Assembly: GCA_947503785.1 (NCBI GenBank)
Contig: CANNFB010000003.1
Location: 1-64,000 of the forward strand
Origin: an uncultured Campylobacterales bacterium
GTDB lineage: Bacteria; Campylobacterota; Campylobacteria; Campylobacterales; Arcobacteraceae
Direction of reading: 5' to 3'
DNA: 64,000 bases
A program made the translations under genes and the position numbers. Below the pieces are notes generated by a model, which was given only the letters and a program-made list of their open reading frames with translations, did not search any database and was not told the origin of the DNA. This document shows, piece by piece, positions 47,038 to 54,480 of the stretch; the stretch's first letter is position 1, and every line of letters begins with the position of its first letter.

Positions 47038-47608
47038 GGATTCTGCATTAATAGCACTTTTTAAACAAAGACTTATAATAAGAGATAAATATAAAACAGG
47101 AATAGGTCAGCCATTTTTTTTATTAAGATATTCTTTGCCTATTATAAGTTTAATATTGTTTTTACTTATAATCGATTATTTAAGTTTATCAAAAAATGAT
47201 TTCTTAGATTTAATAAAGCAACTTAACAGTTTAGTAGGAATCATATTAGGTTTTAGTATAGCTTCTTTTGCAATTTTTATATCAATAAGTAATGATAAAT
47301 TAGAAAATGAATCAAAACAAAGTAAATATACATATAGAGAAATTGGTAGTTCATTATTTTTTTATAATGTTGAAGTAGCCTTATTTACATCATTAATTGG
47401 GATTATTATCTTGTATTTAAATATTCCAATATTTCATATGAATGATTTTATTGAACTTCTTACAAGTGATGATTTTAAAATATCTTTATTATTTTCAACT
47501 AAAGGAATAAAGTTTTCTTTATATATAATATATTTACTTTTATTCTTTCAATTAATCTTCAATTTATTCTATTCTTCTATATTTTTAAATAGTTCTATAA
47601 AAAAATAA
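47018..47608 (+). CDS. four-helix membrane protein, second gene of the pair
   Basis: A 196-residue protein with four hydrophobic segments, near residues 28-50, 67-90, 113-135 and 165-190, and a basic N-terminus. The second segment (LVGIILGFSIASFAIFISIS) resembles those of several small bacterial effector-like membrane proteins, without a firm family match. It overlaps the preceding gene by 20 bases and lacks its own clear ribosome site, which suggests translational coupling. ATG at 47024 is an alternative start. Confidence 0.7.
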   Translation: MTMILFKDSALIALFKQRLIIRDKYKTGIGQPFFLLRYSLPIISLILFLLIIDYLSLSKNDFLDLIKQLNSLVGIILGFSIASFAIFISISNDKLENESKQSKYTYREIGSSLFFYNVEVALFTSLIGIIILYLNIPIFHMNDFIELLTSDDFKISLLFSTKGIKFSLYIIYLLLFFQLIFNLFYSSIFLNSSIKK

Positions 47609-47617
47609 AATTATTGA

Positions 47618-47648
47618 AATTCATAATAATATAATTTTATTATGAATT
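47618..47648. terminator. hairpin between convergent island genes
   Basis: A perfect 12-bp inverted repeat (AATTCATAATAA and TTATTATGAATT) with a 7-base loop lies between the plus-strand pair and the minus-strand gene. It could end transcription in both directions, although the stem is A/T only. Confidence 0.5.
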
Positions 47649-47682
47649 AAAATATTAAGATTATTTATTTAATATCTTATAG

Positions 47683-48477
47683 TTAGGTTTCTGTTCTATT
47701 GATATTAATAATTGTATCGTTTTGCTCTTCTAATTTATATTTTGGTATTGAAATAGGATCAAAAAGCTTTTCTATCTGTTTATCAGAAGGATTATATCCA
47801 CTTATAATTCCATTATAAGCAATATTAAGTTCATCGTAAATAATTGGTGTACTAACATAAAGAGTACATGCGGTACCAAGTATATGAAATAATCCTATAA
47901 CTTTTGACCATAATGTTTTATCTTTTTTAACTTCTTTTATAATTGTTTCATGGATATAAACAATTTTTTCTTTTTCATCTTGTGGTATAGAATTGTCATT
48001 TTTTATTAATTTCATTGATTCTTCTACATGTTCTAAGATGATTTGTTTATTAATGTTTGTAGGACTTAAAAGTTCGTCTTGTTGTTCTTTTTCAGAAATT
48101 TCTTGATAAGTTTTAGCCATCATTTTTAAATAAGCTATAAATTTTATTAAAGAAGATGCTACATTTTTAAATAACATTGGTTCAGATAATATCCCATCTA
48201 ATTCAGTTGGATAAGATTTACAATATACTGTTAAGTCTCTCATTCTTGATTCAAGATTAGTCTCAGACAATACACTATGTAATTCTTGATATAATTCATC
48301 ATTTAATTCTTTAGTTATAGTTTTAAGAAAATATATATTTTCATAAAATTTCTCTAAATATTTATGTTCTTTGGGTGTAAAGAAAATTCTTTTATTACTT
48401 AATGAACGATTTAAAAGCCCATCAAATTTTTGTGTCTTAACTATAAATTTTTTTAGTGTTTTTAAATCTTCATACAT
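47683..48477 (-). CDS. unknown helical protein with C-terminal membrane segment
   Basis: A 264-residue, mainly helical protein. One hydrophobic segment lies near residues 198-222 (VIGLFHILGTACTLYVSTP), followed by a polar tail. No domain is recognised. It is the only minus-strand gene of the 3-kb insertion. The 200 bases upstream hold promoter-like AT-rich sequence and a motif that recurs at the other end of the island. Confidence 0.65.
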   Translation of the reverse strand: MYEDLKTLKKFIVKTQKFDGLLNRSLSNKRIFFTPKEHKYLEKFYENIYFLKTITKELNDELYQELHSVLSETNLESRMRDLTVYCKSYPTELDGILSEPMLFKNVASSLIKFIAYLKMMAKTYQEISEKEQQDELLSPTNINKQIILEHVEESMKLIKNDNSIPQDEKEKIVYIHETIIKEVKKDKTLWSKVIGLFHILGTACTLYVSTPIIYDELNIAYNGIISGYNPSDKQIEKLFDPISIPKYKLEEQNDTIININRTET

Positions 48478-48679
48478 TCAATTCTCTTCCTATTTTAATA
48501 AAAGTATATAGTAAATAATAGTTTTTGTGTAGAGTACTAAATAATTAATACTTTAATAGTAGTATTTAGTGTGTCGATTTTGTGCTCGAGAATTATAAAT
48601 TATTACTTATAATTCTGTATATTAGTAAAATGTAGTTTTATAGAAAATACCATTTTATAGTATGTTCATATATTTCATT

Positions 48680-48723
48680 ATAATAAAATATATCGCCTAT
48701 ATAAATATACTTTAACCCTACTT
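48680..48723 (+). repeat. right 44-bp direct repeat of the 3-kb insertion
   Basis: An exact copy of 45718-45761. It ends 17 bp before the mobB start, and a -10-like TAGATAAAAT follows directly, so the repeat overlaps the mobB promoter region. This placement suggests that the element inserted in the glnS-mobB intergenic region and rebuilt the promoter side. Confidence 0.9.
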
Positions 48724-48740
48724 TAGATAAAATCCAATTT

Positions 48741-49238
48741 ATGAATAAAAAAAGATTAGTAGTGGCCTTTTCAGGTCCATCAAACAGTGGAAAAACAACA
48801 GCAATAGTTAAAGTATCAAATATTCTACAAGATAGAGGTTTTAAAGTTTGTATCATTAAGCATGATCCAAAAGATAAAGCTATGTTTGATAGACCAGGAA
48901 AAGATTCGTTTAAATTTGGAGAAACAGGTGCAGATGTTGCAGTTGTGAGTCCTAATAAAACTACTTTATTAAAGAAAGAAACTTCTTCAATTGAAGAAAT
49001 GATTGATTTATTTGATAATTTTGACTATTTATTGGTTGAAGGTTTAAAGACTTTAGACTTACCTAGAATTTCTATTTTTAGAAATAATTTAAATGAAGAT
49101 TATTTTAAAGTAACGGATGCAATAGCTAGTGATGACACAATCAATGATGATGATATTCCATCATCAATTGATAGATTAAACTTAAACTCTCCAGAAGATA
49201 TGATTATCTGGATTGATAAAAACGCAAAGAGAGTATAA
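48741..49238 (+). CDS. mobB: MobB, molybdopterin-guanine dinucleotide biosynthesis adaptor
   Basis: This 165-residue GTP-binding protein assists MobA in forming the guanine dinucleotide form of the molybdenum cofactor. The P-loop GPSNSGKT is at residues 12-19, followed by IIKHDPKDK and the [13 protein letters not shown] stretch typical of MobB. No mobA lies nearby. fbp follows after 2 bases. Its promoter region is formed partly by the right direct repeat of the inserted island. Confidence 0.92.
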   Translation: MNKKRLVVAFSGPSNSGKTTAIVKVSNILQDRGFKVCIIKHDPKDKAMFDRPGKDSFKFGETGADVAVVSPNKTTLLKKETSSIEEMIDLFDNFDYLLVEGLKTLDLPRISIFRNNLNEDYFKVTDAIASDDTINDDDIPSSIDRLNLNSPEDMIIWIDKNAKRV

Positions 49239-49240
49239 AT

Positions 49241-50083
49241 ATGCAAGATATAATCAAAGCAATAGAAGAAGCAAGTATTAAGATTAAAGAGTTAATTGAA
49301 ACAGGTGATACTGCTAAAAGTGAACAAGAAAATTCAACTGGTGATACTCAATTAAAACTTGATATTGCAAGTGATGTAATTATTGAAGATATATTTAAAA
49401 CAATTCCACGTATCAAAGCTATTGTTTCAGAAGAACAAGAAGAAATTGTTAATTTAAATAAAGATGGCGAATACTTAATCGCTTATGATCCTTTAGATGG
49501 TTCTTCTTTAGTAGATGTAAACTTATCTGTGGGTTCTATTTATGGAATTTATAAAGATAATTTTGATGCTAAAAGTATTATAGCTTCTGTTTATGTTGTA
49601 TTTGGTCCACGTGTAGAAATGGTTGTTGCAATTGATGATGTTAAAATGTATAGATTAAAAAAAGGTAAATTTGAATTTATCCAAACTATTGTTTTAAATG
49701 AAAAAGGTAATTTAAATGCACCTGGCTCTACACAAAATTGCTGGGCACCTTTTCATAAAGAATTAATTGACGATATCTTCAATGATGGGTATAGATTAAG
49801 ATATTCAGGTGGTATGGTTCCTGATTTACATCAGATTTTACTTAAAGGTGGTGGATTATTTTCTTATCCAGGAACTACAGATAGACCAAAAGGTAAATTA
49901 AGACAATTATTTGAAGTATTCCCTTTTGCATATACTTATGAAAAAGCAAATGGACAAGCTGTTGATGGTTTTAAAAGAGCTTTAGAAGTTGAAACAACAC
50001 ATATTCATGATACAACTCCTTGTTTCTTTGGATCTAATACTGAGATAAATAGAGTTTTAGAAGTTTATAAAAAGAATGGATAA
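49241..50083 (+). CDS. fbp: class I fructose-1,6-bisphosphatase
   Basis: This 280-residue enzyme removes the 1-phosphate of fructose 1,6-bisphosphate in gluconeogenesis. The metal-binding [20 protein letters not shown] and [12 protein letters not shown] stretches are intact. It fits with the phosphoenolpyruvate carboxykinase encoded 8 kb downstream. The next small gene starts inside its last codons (8-base overlap). Confidence 0.94.
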   Translation: MQDIIKAIEEASIKIKELIETGDTAKSEQENSTGDTQLKLDIASDVIIEDIFKTIPRIKAIVSEEQEEIVNLNKDGEYLIAYDPLDGSSLVDVNLSVGSIYGIYKDNFDAKSIIASVYVVFGPRVEMVVAIDDVKMYRLKKGKFEFIQTIVLNEKGNLNAPGSTQNCWAPFHKELIDDIFNDGYRLRYSGGMVPDLHQILLKGGGLFSYPGTTDRPKGKLRQLFEVFPFAYTYEKANGQAVDGFKRALEVETTHIHDTTPCFFGSNTEINRVLEVYKKNG

Positions 50084-50282
50084 AACAAACGACATAGTTA
50101 TTGATGAGTGGGAAATAAAGCTTGATCAAAAATTAGTTGAGATAAAAGAGTGTCAAACAAGTAATTCTTTAGAGTCATGTACTCCATGTGATAAGTTTTT
50201 TGACTGTGAATTAAGAAAAAAATACGTCGTAGCTGTTTATTCATCAATGAATAAAGGTGCTGGCGGTGGCTTTGAATTTTAA
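50076..50282 (+). CDS. small cysteine-containing conserved-type protein
   Basis: A 68-residue protein with four cysteines, in [16 protein letters not shown], which could bind a metal. It ends in a glycine-rich GAGGGFEF. It overlaps the end of fbp and precedes metG by 27 bases, so it is probably co-transcribed. Function unknown. Confidence 0.7.
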   Translation: MDKTNDIVIDEWEIKLDQKLVEIKECQTSNSLESCTPCDKFFDCELRKKYVVAVYSSMNKGAGGGFEF

Positions 50283-50309
50283 TATTATAATTTATAAAAG
50301 AGGTAAATA

Positions 50310-52265
50310 ATGGAAGAATCTTGTAAAAATGTTTATATAACAACACCAATATATTATGTAAATGATGTAGCACATATAGGGCACGCGTATACAACGATCA
50401 TAGCAGATATGCTAGCTAGATATTCAAGATTAACAGGTGCGAATACTTATTTTCTAACTGGAACTGATGAGCATGGTCAAAAAATTGCTCAAAGTGCAGA
50501 ACTAAGAGGGAAAACTCCAAAAGAGTATGCTGATGAAGTATCTGGAAAGTTTAAAGCTTTATGGGATGATTTTGATATTTCTTATGATAAATTTATTAGA
50601 ACAACTGATGATGAACATAAAATTGGTGTACAAGCAGCATTCCAAAAAATGTATGATAAGGGTGATATTTATAAAGGTGATTATGAGGGTTACTATTGTG
50701 TATCATGTGAGACATTCTTTACTGAAAAACAATTAGTTGATGAGCAATTTTGTCCTGATTGTGGTAAACCTACAAATATAGTAAAAGAAGAAAGTTACTT
50801 TTTCAAGTTGTCAGCTTATGAAGATAGACTTCTTAAATGGTATGAGGAAAATGAAGACTGCATACTTCCAAGATCTAAGAAAAATGAAATTGTAAATTTT
50901 GTTCAAGGTGGATTAAGAGATTTATCAATTTCTAGAACATCTTTTGATTGGGGTGTTAAACTTCCTGAATCTATGAACGAACCAAAACACGTAATGTACG
51001 TTTGGCTTGATGCTTTAATGAACTATATTACAGCACTGGGATATGGAACTGATGAAAAAGAAATGAAACATTGGCCAGCTTCTACTCATCTTGTTGGAAA
51101 AGATATTTTAAGATTCCATTCTATCTATTGGCCAGCCTTTTTAATGTCTTTAGATTTACCATTACCAAAGCATATAGCAGCTCATGGTTGGTGGACAAGA
51201 GATGGTGAAAAAATGTCTAAATCAAAAGGAAATGTTGTAGATCCAAAACTAGTAGCTGATGCTTATGGTTTAGATGCATTTAGATATTTCATGTTAAGAG
51301 AAGTTCCTTTTGGTCAAGATGGTGACTTTTCACAAAAAGCTTTAATGGATAGAATTAATTCTGATTTAGGAAATGATTTAGGAAACTTATTAAATAGAAT
51401 TTCTGGAATGAGTGGTAAATACTTTGACTTTAAAGTATCTTCAAAAGATGTTAAAAAATTCCATCAAAAAGAGTTAGATGAAGTAGAAGCTATTTTAGAA
51501 AATGTTGAAGAGTACTTATACAAAATGCAATTAAATAGATACTTAGAAGATATTTGGAAAGTATTAACTATTGCAAATAAAGCAATTGGTGATTATGAGC
51601 CTTGGAATTTAATGAAAGAAGGTAAAACAGATGAAGCTATGGCTTTAGTTGCTTTAATTACTAATATAATGGCTAGAGTTTCACTTCTTTTAGATTCAGT
51701 AATGCCTGAAAAAATTGGAAAAATTGCAGCTTCATTAGGAATCACAATAAATAATGAAACGTATACATCTTTAATATTAAACAAAGAGTTAATTGCAGAT
51801 ACTACTATTACTAAAGTTGAACAATTATTCCCTAGAATTGAAGAAGTTCTTTTAGAACAAGCAAAACCAGCAGTTGTAGAAAAAGCTGTTGCAGAAGTGA
51901 AAAGTTCTAAAAAAGAAGAAAAAATTGAAGAAGATGATAATTTAATTACTATTGATAAGTTTTTTGAAACATCTTTAAAAATTGGAACAATTGTAGCGGC
52001 TGAGGAAGTTCCAAAATCTAAAAAACTTTTAAAATTACAAGTTGATTTAGGTGAAGGAAGAAATAGACAAATTCTAGCAGGAATAAAAGAATTTTATTCT
52101 GCAGAAGAACTAGTAGGAACACAAGCCTGTGTTGTTGCAAATCTAAAACCAGCTAAATTAATGGGAATGATTAGTGAAGGAATGCTAATGGCTGCTAAAG
52201 ATGAAAATGGTTTATCTTTAATAAGACCAGAAACTCCAAAACAAATTGGAACTAAAATAAGCTAG
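50310..52265 (+). CDS. metG: methionyl-tRNA synthetase
   Basis: This 651-residue class I synthetase carries HIGH at 22-25, a zinc knuckle (CVSCETFF and FCPDCGKP) and the KMSKSKGN loop. A C-terminal tRNA-binding domain of the EMAPII/Trbp111 type occupies about residues 545-651 and supports dimerisation and tRNA binding. The next gene overlaps its last base (stop TAG and start GTG share sequence). Confidence 0.96.
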   Translation: MEESCKNVYITTPIYYVNDVAHIGHAYTTIIADMLARYSRLTGANTYFLTGTDEHGQKIAQSAELRGKTPKEYADEVSGKFKALWDDFDISYDKFIRTTDDEHKIGVQAAFQKMYDKGDIYKGDYEGYYCVSCETFFTEKQLVDEQFCPDCGKPTNIVKEESYFFKLSAYEDRLLKWYEENEDCILPRSKKNEIVNFVQGGLRDLSISRTSFDWGVKLPESMNEPKHVMYVWLDALMNYITALGYGTDEKEMKHWPASTHLVGKDILRFHSIYWPAFLMSLDLPLPKHIAAHGWWTRDGEKMSKSKGNVVDPKLVADAYGLDAFRYFMLREVPFGQDGDFSQKALMDRINSDLGNDLGNLLNRISGMSGKYFDFKVSSKDVKKFHQKELDEVEAILENVEEYLYKMQLNRYLEDIWKVLTIANKAIGDYEPWNLMKEGKTDEAMALVALITNIMARVSLLLDSVMPEKIGKIAASLGITINNETYTSLILNKELIADTTITKVEQLFPRIEEVLLEQAKPAVVEKAVAEVKSSKKEEKIEEDDNLITIDKFFETSLKIGTIVAAEEVPKSKKLLKLQVDLGEGRNRQILAGIKEFYSAEELVGTQACVVANLKPAKLMGMISEGMLMAAKDENGLSLIRPETPKQIGTKIS

Positions 52266-53257
52266 TGAAAATTACCTCTATTATAGATATTATTGATGGA
52301 AAACTTTTAAGTTCTCCATCAATATCTTTTATATACTCTTTTAAAACAAATGTATCAAAAGTAAAAGAAGGAGATCTTTTTATAGCTTATAATTTGGATG
52401 ATATTCAAATAGCTATACAAAAAGGTGCTTTTGCAATAATTTTAGAAAAAATATATCCTATTACAGATAAAGAGATAGCATGGATAAAAGTAGATAATCT
52501 TGAAACTTCTATTATCAAACTATTTCGATATAAGCTTGCACATTTTAATTTAAAAGCTTTTTCTTGCAATGATATAAGTTTTGAATTTTTCAAAACTCTT
52601 TCCTCTTCATCAAGTAAAAAAATTAAGCTTATTCCTAATAATCTAAAGAAATTTGTTTCAGTTCTTGAAGATATTGATGATGAAACAATTTTAGTTTCAA
52701 ATGATAATAAAATACTAGATAAAATATATCCAAATAACACAAGTTTTGAAAAAGAAGATTTTCTTATCTCGAACTTACTTGAGCATTCACTTTTTGAGGT
52801 TTCTTTTACTTTTGAAGGTAAGTATTTTCAAAGAGTAAAAATACCAAGTATTTATATTGAAGATTTTATTAGAGTTTATGACTTTTTAAATATAAATGAA
52901 TATGATGATTCTAAATTAAAAAATTCTAATCTTTTTAAAACAATGTTTTTAGATAAGGGTTTAAATACTGTAGAGTTTGGAAAATCTGATAAATTTATCA
53001 TATCTTCAAATAACATATCTTTAGTAAAAAAAGAAGTTACTTATCTAAAAAGTAAATTTACTTATGGAAAGATAATCTATATTACTTCCTCTTATTTAGA
53101 TTTTTTATCAGAAGAGCAAATTGTTTTAAAAAATATTTCTGAAATAAGAAATATATTAAAAAACAACTCTTTCAATGCTTCATATATTGTAGGATTTAAG
53201 TTTGAAGAAATACAGAAAACTTTATTAAAAGAAGAAAAAGAGTTAACTCTTTTCTAA
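52265..53257 (+). CDS. Mur-ligase-like protein without a P-loop
   Basis: The 330-residue product starts with GTG at the end of metG. The N-terminal part (SFIYSFKTNVSKVKEGDLF and AIQKGAFAIILEKIY, about 20-65) resembles the UDP-substrate-binding domain of MurF or MurE. The expected ATP-binding GxxGKT of the central domain is absent: the matching place reads AFSCNDISFEFFKTL. It is therefore unlikely to be a ligase. A gene of this sort downstream of metG seems to be a feature of the phylum, which I recall but cannot verify here. Confidence 0.65.
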   Translation: MKITSIIDIIDGKLLSSPSISFIYSFKTNVSKVKEGDLFIAYNLDDIQIAIQKGAFAIILEKIYPITDKEIAWIKVDNLETSIIKLFRYKLAHFNLKAFSCNDISFEFFKTLSSSSSKKIKLIPNNLKKFVSVLEDIDDETILVSNDNKILDKIYPNNTSFEKEDFLISNLLEHSLFEVSFTFEGKYFQRVKIPSIYIEDFIRVYDFLNINEYDDSKLKNSNLFKTMFLDKGLNTVEFGKSDKFIISSNNISLVKKEVTYLKSKFTYGKIIYITSSYLDFLSEEQIVLKNISEIRNILKNNSFNASYIVGFKFEEIQKTLLKEEKELTLF

Positions 53258-53259
53258 TT

Positions 53260-53916
53260 TTAATATATAGTTCCAAAAGAACTTATCACCTTTCCTACAA
53301 TTTTAATATCAGAATTATTTAATACTTGAGATGGATAGTCTTTATTATCTGAAATAATATCTAAATGTCCATCAACTCTTTTTTGTATTCTTTTGACAAA
53401 TAATCCATGAACTGTAGTAAATGCATATATTCCATCTCTTGAACAATCATTTTTTGTTTTATCTAAAAATATGATGTTATCGTCATTTAGCGTAGGTTCC
53501 ATTGAGTCCCCAACTACATTTATTGCATCAATATTTTTTAAATTCTCTTTTCCACCTAATCTATCTATAAAATATGCAGGTACTTCTAAAGATTCAAAAT
53601 CATCACTATTCTCATATGCCCCACCACCAGCACTAACTGCAACTTCTGGAAAATATTTTATCCAGTATTTATCTGTACTATCCACAAGTGATCCCGGACT
53701 TTGATTATAAAGAAGCCAATTTATTGATATTTTCTTTTTTGCACAGAAATTTAGTATATTTGAGTATGGAATTTTGCCTCTATTTTTCATAGTTGCAAAA
53801 TTCGCTTGTGACAATTCTAACGAAGTTGCTACATCTTTATCAAATATTTTGCCATTTACTCCATCTGCACTTAGAATATCTTTTAATTTATCTATGATTT
53901 CACTTACAATAAGCAT
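53260..53916 (-). CDS. LexA/CI-like S24 transcriptional repressor
   Basis: This 218-residue protein has an N-terminal CI-type helix-turn-helix (about residues 25-65) and a C-terminal S24 peptidase domain. The self-cleavage site is probably A96-G97 (VSAGGGA). The catalytic dyad is S138 (in VVGDSMEP) and K175 (in LFVKRI). Such proteins cleave themselves with activated RecA and derepress target genes. No phage genes adjoin it, so it may be a chromosomal stress regulator. It converges on the Mur-like gene with a 2-bp gap. Confidence 0.85.
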   Translation of the reverse strand: MLIVSEIIDKLKDILSADGVNGKIFDKDVATSLELSQANFATMKNRGKIPYSNILNFCAKKKISINWLLYNQSPGSLVDSTDKYWIKYFPEVAVSAGGGAYENSDDFESLEVPAYFIDRLGGKENLKNIDAINVVGDSMEPTLNDDNIIFLDKTKNDCSRDGIYAFTTVHGLFVKRIQKRVDGHLDIISDNKDYPSQVLNNSDIKIVGKVISSFGTIY

Positions 53917-53963
53917 TTTTAATCCTTTTACATAGTATTTACATAATTATATTACAAAATGCA

Positions 53964-53989
53964 ATATTTTTCAAGGTTATTGAAAATAT
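53964..53989. promoter_or_regulatory. inverted repeat upstream of the S24 repressor and oad operon
   Basis: Arms ATATTTTTCAA and TTGAAAATAT, separated by GGTTA, form a near-perfect inverted repeat (one extra T). It lies in the divergent region between the S24 repressor and the 31-residue frame before oadG. It could be the repressor's own operator. This is inferred. Confidence 0.35.
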
Positions 53990-54028
53990 ATTATAGAATT
54001 TGAAATATTAAATACAAAAGGACACAAA

Positions 54029-54124
54029 ATGGCAAGAAAAATTATTGAAACAAGAAATAACGTTATAGATTTTTTTCACAAAGTTGACACTTTAATTTAC
54101 CAGTTTGGCGATAAAGTATTATAA
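54029..54124 (+). CDS. possible 31-residue small protein upstream of oadG
   Basis: A short frame starts with ATG at 54029 and ends with TAA at 54122-54124, encoding MARKIIETRNNVIDFFHKVD and 11 more residues. An AAAAGG site lies 8 bases before the ATG. The predicted product is a basic amphipathic helix. It lies 113 bp before oadG and could be a leader peptide or small regulator. The rest of the 53917-54237 gap is AT-rich without other features. Confidence 0.4.
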   Translation: MARKIIETRNNVIDFFHKVDTLIYQFGDKVL

Positions 54125-54237
54125 AAAAACCAAATTTAACAATTTAATAAAAATAAAACATAAGTATAAATGTTAATAAAGCAAGTTTAATATATTATTA
54201 CACTAATAATCACACTGTGGTAATAACGGAGACAGTT

Positions 54238-54480
54238 ATGGAAATAAACTTAGTTACGGAAGCATTGAAATTTATGGCATTAGGAATGGGTGTAGTATTC
54301 TCATTCTTGATTATTATGATTTTTGTGCTAAAAGCTCAGGCTGCATTATTGACAAGATATTTTCCCCAAAAGAAAATAGAGCCAGTAAAAAGGCCAAATA
54401 CGAATGCATCATCTAATGAAACTGCAAAAGTAGCTGCAATTGTTGCAGCTGTACAGCATCACAAAAATCTAAAAGGTTAA
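54238..54480 (+). CDS. oadG: oxaloacetate decarboxylase gamma subunit
   Basis: The start at 54238 is chosen because GGAG lies 6 bases upstream. A GTG 21 bases earlier is in frame but lacks a site. The 80 residues have one N-terminal membrane helix (FMALGMGVVFSFLIIMIFVL) and a polar C-terminal tail, as in OadG. The subunit joins the alpha and beta subunits and binds zinc in related enzymes. The stop overlaps the oadA start. Confidence 0.85.
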   Translation: MEINLVTEALKFMALGMGVVFSFLIIMIFVLKAQAALLTRYFPQKKIEPVKRPNTNASSNETAKVAAIVAAVQHHKNLKG

